This document shows, in pieces, positions 40,166-44,471 of a stretch of 44,471 bases of DNA. This DNA is from Pseudomonadota bacterium (GTDB lineage Bacteria > Pseudomonadota > Alphaproteobacteria > Caulobacterales > Caulobacteraceae): positions 1-44,471 of the forward strand of contig JAEWJI010000003.1 of NCBI GenBank assembly GCA_023386645.1, given 5' to 3'. The position numbers were made by a program, and so were the translations under genes. Numbering within the stretch: the stretch's first letter is position 1; each line of letters opens with the position of its first letter. The notes below the pieces were generated by a model. It saw nothing but the letters and a program-made list of their open reading frames with translations. It was not told the origin of the DNA and did not search any database.

Positions 40166-40301
40166 TCTCCCTCCCCCATGTGGGGAGGGACGATCGCGCC
40201 AGCGATCAGGGTGGGGTTCGAATGAGACCGCGCTCGGACCGACGGACCCCACCCGGCTCCGCTTCGCTCCGCCGTCCCTCCCCACTTCGGGGGAGGGAGA
40301 G
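40166..40301. repeat. Intergenic palindromic repeat (CTCCCTCCCC type)
   Basis: CTCCCTCCCCCATGTGGGGAGGG at the left and CCCTCCCCACTTCGGGGGAGGGAG at the right are facing hairpins. GGGTGGGGTTC and CCCCACCC between them are inverted as well. It lies between two minus-strand genes, so it is transcribed if the TPR and IscU-like genes share a transcript. Confidence 0.78.
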
Positions 40302-40304
40302 GTC

Positions 40305-41201
40305 TCAGCCGCCCTGGATCGAACTCCAGGTTCGGCCGCTCGCCGCGGCTCCCGCCTCCGCGCTGGTCGCCGCGCCCGAGGTGCGCTGGCGCAGCCAGGC
40401 CAGGTTCTGCTCGGCAACGTGCGGGGGCAGGTCCCGGCGGATCAGGTTCTCGGCCTCGGCGGTCTTGTTCTGAAGGCCCAGCGCGAGGGCGAGGTTCATC
40501 CGCACCTTCATGCTGGCGTTCGGCTGGGCGGCGGCCCGACGCAGCAGAGCCTCCGCCCCTGGCGCGTCGCCCGAGGCCATCTGGGCTATGGCGACGTTGG
40601 TCAGGATGTCGGCGTTGTCGGGCGACAGGGCCAGCCCGGCGTTCCAGGCGGCGCGGGCGTCGTCGAAGCGCCGCACCTGCTGATAGGCCACGCCCAGCAG
40701 CGACAAGGGCCGCCAGTCGCTCGGCGCCACGGCCCGGGCCTGCTCCAGCGACGCGATGCCGTAGAAGGCCTGGCCCCGCGCGATGTGGGCGCGGCCGACC
40801 TCCAGCAGGGCGTCGACGTTGCGCGGGTCGACCGCGAGCGTCCGCTGCGCCGCCTCGACGGCCTGTTCGTACTGGCCCATTTCGCGCAGCGCCTGCGCCA
40901 GCCGGGCCCCGGCCACCGGATCGGCCGGGTTGATCGCCTGTTCGCGGGTCCAGAACACCGAGCGGGCCAGGGGATCGAGCCGGTCGTAGGTCGCCCGTTC
41001 CTCCGCCGTGGCCGGGCGCAGTTCCTGTATCGCCTGGGCGGGCGCAGGCGTCGGAGAGGCGGCGGCGGCTTGAGCCTGGCCGCGCGGCGGCACCTGGATG
41101 ACCTGGTGGTTGGACGGGACCACGTTCGACTGTGCGGCGGCGGCGGTGGCGGCCGCGCCCAGCATCAAGGCGGTTGCGATGGATCGGACCGTGCGCGACA
41201 T
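40305..41201 (-). CDS. Exported TPR-repeat protein
   Basis: A 298-residue protein with a signal peptide (MSRTVRSIATALMLGAAATAAAAQ). After a Pro/Ala-rich spacer, at least four tetratricopeptide repeats are visible between about 90 and 240: ARLAQALREMGQYEQAVEAAQRTLAVDPRN, ALLEVGRAHIARGQ, LSLLGVAYQQVRRFDDARAAWNAGLALSPDN and LTNVAIAQMASGDAPGAEALLRRA. Such proteins act as periplasmic scaffolds; a TadD-like role in pilus assembly is conceivable, but no tad genes are nearby. ATG 41201 is preferred to the TTG at 41213. It is divergent from the aminopeptidase gene. Confidence 0.8.
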   Translation of the reverse strand: MSRTVRSIATALMLGAAATAAAAQSNVVPSNHQVIQVPPRGQAQAAAASPTPAPAQAIQELRPATAEERATYDRLDPLARSVFWTREQAINPADPVAGARLAQALREMGQYEQAVEAAQRTLAVDPRNVDALLEVGRAHIARGQAFYGIASLEQARAVAPSDWRPLSLLGVAYQQVRRFDDARAAWNAGLALSPDNADILTNVAIAQMASGDAPGAEALLRRAAAQPNASMKVRMNLALALGLQNKTAEAENLIRRDLPPHVAEQNLAWLRQRTSGAATSAEAGAAASGRTWSSIQGG

Positions 41202-41294
41202 GAAGGCGTCCAATGGGTTGGCGGCGGGTCCAAGAGTCCGCGCTTCGGGTCAACCGTTGGTTAACCGCCGCCTCAGGCCCGCAAGGAAGCCCGT

Positions 41295-42677
41295 ATGTCC
41301 GATCCCGTCCTGATCCCCGCTTCCGCCTCCGCCGCCGGCCGGCCGGTGCGGCTGGTCGGCAAGGACGCCGTCGAGGGGCGATGGGCCGACTGGGCCCGGG
41401 CCAACGATTTTACCGGCAAACCTGGCCAGCTGCTGCTGATCCCTGGCGAGGACGGCGGCCCGGCGGAGGCTTGGTTTGGCGTGGGCGACGCCTTCGATCC
41501 CATGAGCCTGCGCGGCCTGGCGGCGCGCCTGCCCGGCGGCGACTGGCGGATCGACGGGCTGCAGGGTGCCGAGGCCGAACTGGCCTTGACCGCCTTCGCG
41601 CTCGGGACCTACCGGTTCGACCGCTACAAGACCCGCGAGGCGGCCCGGCCCCGCCTGGTCGGGCCCGAAGGCGTCGACCTGGCCGAGGCCCTGCGCGTCG
41701 CCTCCGCTTGCGCCCTGGCGCGCGAGATGGTCGACACCCCCGCCGCCGACATGGGGCCGCTACAGATCGAGACCATCGCCCGCGAGATCGCCGAGGCGGC
41801 GGGGGCGTCGATCGCGGTCACCACCGGCGACGCTCTGCTGGAGGCGAACTACCCCGCCATCCATGCGGTCGGCCGCGCCGCCGCGCCGCACCGGGCCCCA
41901 CGCCTGATCGAGATCGGCTGGAAGCTCGACCGCGCCGACCTGCCGCTGGTGGCCCTGGTCGGCAAGGGGGTGGTGTTCGACACCGGCGGGCTGGACATCA
42001 AGGCCGCCGCCGGGATGCGGTTCATGAAGAAGGACATGGGGGGATCGGCCCATGCGCTGGCCCTGGCCAGGCTGGTCATGCAGGCGGACCTTCCGGTGCG
42101 GCTGGTGGTCCTGGTCGCCGCGGTCGAGAACGCCATCTCCGCCGACGCCTTCCGGCCCGGCGACATCCTGTCCAGCCGCAAGGGCCTGACCATCGAGGTG
42201 GGCAATACGGACGCGGAAGGCCGGCTGATCCTCGCCGACGCCCTGACCCGGGCGGGCGAGCACGCGCCGGACCTGACGCTGGATTTCGCGACCCTGACCG
42301 GGGCCGCGCGGATCGCGCTGGGACCGGAGTTGCCGCCGCTCTACACCGACGACGATGCTCTGGCCGCCGACCTGCTGGCCGCCGCTCGGGCGGTGCGCGA
42401 TCCCCTGTGGCGCATGCCCCTGTGGCCCGGCTACCGCGCCTCGCTGGACAGCGAGATCGCCGATGTCAGGAACGATTCCGCCTCCTGGGCCCAGGCCGGA
42501 TCGATCACCGCCGCCCTGTTCCTGCAGAAGTTCGCACCCTCGACCGGCGCCTGGGCTCATATGGACATCTTCGCCTGGAACAGCCGCAACCGCCCTGGCT
42601 GGCCCGAGGGCGGCGAGGCCCAGGCGATCCGTGCGGCGTACCGCATGCTGACCGATCGCTACGGCGCGCCGGCCTGA
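41295..42677 (+). CDS. M17 family leucyl aminopeptidase
   Basis: A 460-residue cytosolic aminopeptidase with two metal ions. The catalytic C-terminal domain shows K224 and D229 in VGKGVVFDTGG, D247 in MKKDMGGSAHALALA, and D306 and E308 in the signature NTDAEGRLILADAL. The N-terminal domain (about 1-130) is less conserved and shorter than in E. coli PepA. It should trim N-terminal residues in peptide turnover. Start ATG 41295, with a purine stretch GCAAGGAAG just upstream. The NlpC/P60 gene follows after 46 bp in the same direction, a pairing known in alphaproteobacteria. Confidence 0.92.
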   Translation: MSDPVLIPASASAAGRPVRLVGKDAVEGRWADWARANDFTGKPGQLLLIPGEDGGPAEAWFGVGDAFDPMSLRGLAARLPGGDWRIDGLQGAEAELALTAFALGTYRFDRYKTREAARPRLVGPEGVDLAEALRVASACALAREMVDTPAADMGPLQIETIAREIAEAAGASIAVTTGDALLEANYPAIHAVGRAAAPHRAPRLIEIGWKLDRADLPLVALVGKGVVFDTGGLDIKAAAGMRFMKKDMGGSAHALALARLVMQADLPVRLVVLVAAVENAISADAFRPGDILSSRKGLTIEVGNTDAEGRLILADALTRAGEHAPDLTLDFATLTGAARIALGPELPPLYTDDDALAADLLAAARAVRDPLWRMPLWPGYRASLDSEIADVRNDSASWAQAGSITAALFLQKFAPSTGAWAHMDIFAWNSRNRPGWPEGGEAQAIRAAYRMLTDRYGAPA

Positions 42678-42723
42678 TTTCGCGGCGCCATTAACGCGAC
42701 CTTCGGCTTCCCGTGCGAAAGGG

Positions 42724-43551
42724 ATGGGCTTCACCGGACGAGCCCTCTTGAGCGCCATCCTCGACCTCGACCTCGACCCGAGCGCGATCCTCGCTCGCCC
42801 CGACCTCGCCGAGGCGGCGGTCGAGGGGCTGGTGCGCGCCGACGCGTACAGCCCGACCGTCGCCATGCACGGCCGCACCGGCGTGGCCGAGATCCGCGAC
42901 GCAGACAGTTCAGAGGCGGTGCGTATCGACCAGCTGCTGCACGGCGAGGCCTTCGACGTGCTGGAGCGGCGCGGCGGCTGGGCCTGGGGCCGGGCCCGGC
43001 GCTCGGGCTCCATCGGCTGGGTCGAGACGGACTGCCTGACGCCCCGCGCGCCCCTGGCCACCCATTGGGTCTCGGCCGCCGACGCCCCCCTGCCGCTGAA
43101 CGCCCTGGTCCATCACGGGCTGAGCGGCGTTTCCGCGAGCGACCTGTCGCCGATGGGGGCGTTCGAGACCGATCCGGTCGCGGTGGCCGAACGGCTGCTG
43201 GGCGTCCCGCATGCGCTGGGCGCGCGGTCCTCGCGCCTGACCGACTGCTCGGGCCTGGTCCAGACCGTCCTGTTCGCCTGCGGCCGCGCCTGCCCGCGCC
43301 ATTCCGCCGCCCAGGCCGAGCTGGGCCGGTCGGTCGAGGCTTCCGATCTTCGCCGGGGCGACCTGGTCGTCTGGCTGGCGCCGGCGGGAGAGACCCGCTT
43401 CACCGGTCATTCCGCCCTGGCGCTGGATGATCGGACCCTGATCCACGCCACCGGCTTCCACGGCCAGGTCGCGCTGGAGCCCCTGTCCGAAGCCCTGTCC
43501 CGCTACCGCGCCGATGGTTTCAGCGCGCCGATCTTCCGCAGGCTGGGCTGA
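42724..43551 (+). CDS. SH3 plus NlpC/P60 cysteine peptidase
   Basis: A 275-residue C40-family protein. Residues about 50-105 form a bacterial SH3 domain (ADSSEAVRIDQLLHGEAFDVLE, WAWGRARRSGSIGWV). The NlpC/P60 domain has the catalytic Cys175 in RLTDCSGLVQTVLFACG, His229 in FTGHSALALD and a polar third residue at His241 (LIHATG). Such enzymes cut gamma-D-Glu-meso-DAP bonds in wall peptides; with no signal peptide it is more likely to act on muropeptides in the cytoplasm, next to the aminopeptidase. The ATG at 42724 follows GAAAGGG. Confidence 0.88.
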   Translation: MGFTGRALLSAILDLDLDPSAILARPDLAEAAVEGLVRADAYSPTVAMHGRTGVAEIRDADSSEAVRIDQLLHGEAFDVLERRGGWAWGRARRSGSIGWVETDCLTPRAPLATHWVSAADAPLPLNALVHHGLSGVSASDLSPMGAFETDPVAVAERLLGVPHALGARSSRLTDCSGLVQTVLFACGRACPRHSAAQAELGRSVEASDLRRGDLVVWLAPAGETRFTGHSALALDDRTLIHATGFHGQVALEPLSEALSRYRADGFSAPIFRRLG

Positions 43552-43554
43552 CCC

Positions 43555-44283
43555 TCAGGCGCCCTGGCCCAGCGGTTTCAGCACCGCCCCGCCGCGCCTC
43601 TCGGCGAAGATCTCCACCACCGACTTGACCCCGCAGAGGATCAGCACGCTCCACGCTGGCCCGTCCAGCCCGGCCAGCACCATGCCGCCCAGGAGCACGG
43701 TGAAGTGCAGCACGATCACCCGGCCATAGGGGCGGAACATTTCCTCGCCTGGGCTGGACGTCCGCCACAGGCCCGACATCCACCACTGGCGCAGCATCAG
43801 CACGATGTGGAGCACCACGATGCCAAGGATGGCGTAGCGAAAATCCGCTTCGTCGAATGTCCGCGCCCGGATCGCGGGCAGGGCGTCCACCAGCTGCCCG
43901 CCGTCGGGACCGAAGCCGGCGACGATCACCAGGGTGAAGACCCCGTGCACCAGGCAGAACAGGCCATAGTGGACGATAAAGAAGCCGGAGACGAACAGGC
44001 GTGTCCCCACCGCCGACAGGCTCAGCGTCCGGTCTCCGCTGGCGCCGGACACCTTGATCGGCGTCTTGTCGACGCCCCGCGCGGTCAGGATGCGCGGCAG
44101 CGTCAGCGCGCCGATGACGAGGTTCTCGCACCAGTACAGCAGCAGGATCTGCGCGGCGTCCCAGCCGAGCCACAGCACCCCCGCGACCGGGATTAGATTG
44201 GTGACGAGGATCAGGGCGACGGCGAGCGGCGACGCTCGCCGATCGGCCATCGAGACCGGAGACGACGTCGCGGAGCCGCTCAT
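43555..44283 (-). CDS. DUF6498-type membrane protein
   Basis: A 242-residue inner-membrane protein with about six hydrophobic segments. It matches proteins labelled DUF6498 by LLYWCENLVIGALTLPRIL near the N-terminus and GFFIVHYGLFCLVHGVFTLVI, HIVLMLRQWW and RVIVLHFTVLLGG later. No function is known and no catalytic motif is clear; the conserved Trp, Glu and His in membrane regions may be structural. Its stop lies three bases after the stop of the convergent NlpC/P60 gene. Confidence 0.78.
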   Translation of the reverse strand: MSGSATSSPVSMADRRASPLAVALILVTNLIPVAGVLWLGWDAAQILLLYWCENLVIGALTLPRILTARGVDKTPIKVSGASGDRTLSLSAVGTRLFVSGFFIVHYGLFCLVHGVFTLVIVAGFGPDGGQLVDALPAIRARTFDEADFRYAILGIVVLHIVLMLRQWWMSGLWRTSSPGEEMFRPYGRVIVLHFTVLLGGMVLAGLDGPAWSVLILCGVKSVVEIFAERRGGAVLKPLGQGA

Positions 44284-44302
44284 GGGCGTCCCCGCCGGCC
44301 GA

Positions 44303-44471
44303 TCAGTCGCCGTCGGCGTTGCTCGGGGCGCTGCTGGCCGCCGGCTGGCCCTGGGTCTCGGTGCGGCTGGCCGGCTGGCCGGCCGCTCCGGCCTGGGGCG
44401 CGCCGCCGACCTGGCCGTTGTTGATGGCGTTCGCGGCGTCCGCGTTCGGGGCGACCGGGGCGCCGTCGGCC
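44303..44471 (-). CDS. C-terminal tail of an unidentified protein (cut by window edge)
   Basis: The minus-strand frame is open from the window edge to TGA at 44305-44303, giving 55 C-terminal residues: a low-complexity stretch rich in Ala, Gly, Gln, Pro and Asn (NAINNGQVGGAPQAG, TETQGQPAASSAPSNADGD). Codon positions are GC-rich in the third base like the neighbours, so it is probably coding. It ends 19 bp before the DUF6498 ATG. Without the rest of the protein no function can be given. Confidence 0.5.
   Translation of the reverse strand, partial: ADGAPVAPNADAANAINNGQVGGAPQAGAAGQPASRTETQGQPAASSAPSNADGD

Noticed and set aside
39649..41253. A single fused protein from the TPR gene region through the IscU-like gene
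   Set aside because: The upstream part of this frame is antisense or out-of-frame to the TPR gene and the repeat; the IscU-like fold begins at ATG 40116.

Overview
The window is high-GC, gene-dense chromosomal DNA from an alphaproteobacterium, most likely Caulobacterales and probably Brevundimonas or a close relative. The support is indirect: an FzlA-type GST fold protein, the lptCAB/rpoN/hpf/ptsN locus, an Hsp20 gene followed by a DUF1150 gene, a cyo operon carrying a SURF1 gene, and many short GC-rich intergenic palindromes. I see no prophage, insertion sequence, CRISPR array or rRNA operon. The only RNA gene I recognise is one tRNA-Ala(GGC).

Left part (1-11.3 kb): the N-terminal part of an HTH-fused citrate synthase (minus) faces a FieF-like cation efflux gene. 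FzlA, a short RNase D, lptC, lptA and lptB follow on the plus strand. The usual lptB-rpoN junction is split by a block holding an exported M20 peptidase (minus), a small RHH-TM-EF-hand protein (plus) and signal peptidase I (minus). rpoN, hpf and ptsN then resume the conserved order. Just upstream of the M20 gene lie two near-identical 42-bp repeats that resemble the start of that gene.

Middle (11.3-24.8 kb): DUF1150 and hsp20 (minus), the latter preceded by a sequence fitting a ROSE RNA thermometer and a heat-shock promoter; an MHS-type transporter; the cyoABCD-surf1 quinol oxidase operon; tRNA-Ala; an acidic FYDLN protein; then aroA, cmk, rpsA with a clear terminator, ihfB, mscL and a hemerythrin-type protein.

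Right part (24.9-44.5 kb): a fadA-fadB beta-oxidation pair behind an ACGT-rich dyad; a small acidic exported protein; an epoxide-hydrolase-like enzyme; pirin; an Lrp-type regulator (BkdR) divergent from the branched-chain keto acid dehydrogenase operon bkdA1-bkdA2-bkdB-lpdV; then the minus-strand set thrS, yidD, an IscU-like scaffold and a TPR protein; an M17 aminopeptidase followed by an NlpC/P60 hydrolase; a DUF6498 membrane protein; and the tail of an unidentified protein.

Most of the window is housekeeping: envelope biogenesis, respiration, translation, and fatty-acid and branched-chain amino-acid catabolism. No new multi-gene system is evident. The points most worth a second look are the repeats at the M20 start, the RHH-TM-EF-hand protein, the predicted ROSE element, and a palindromic repeat sitting in frame inside the bkdB linker.
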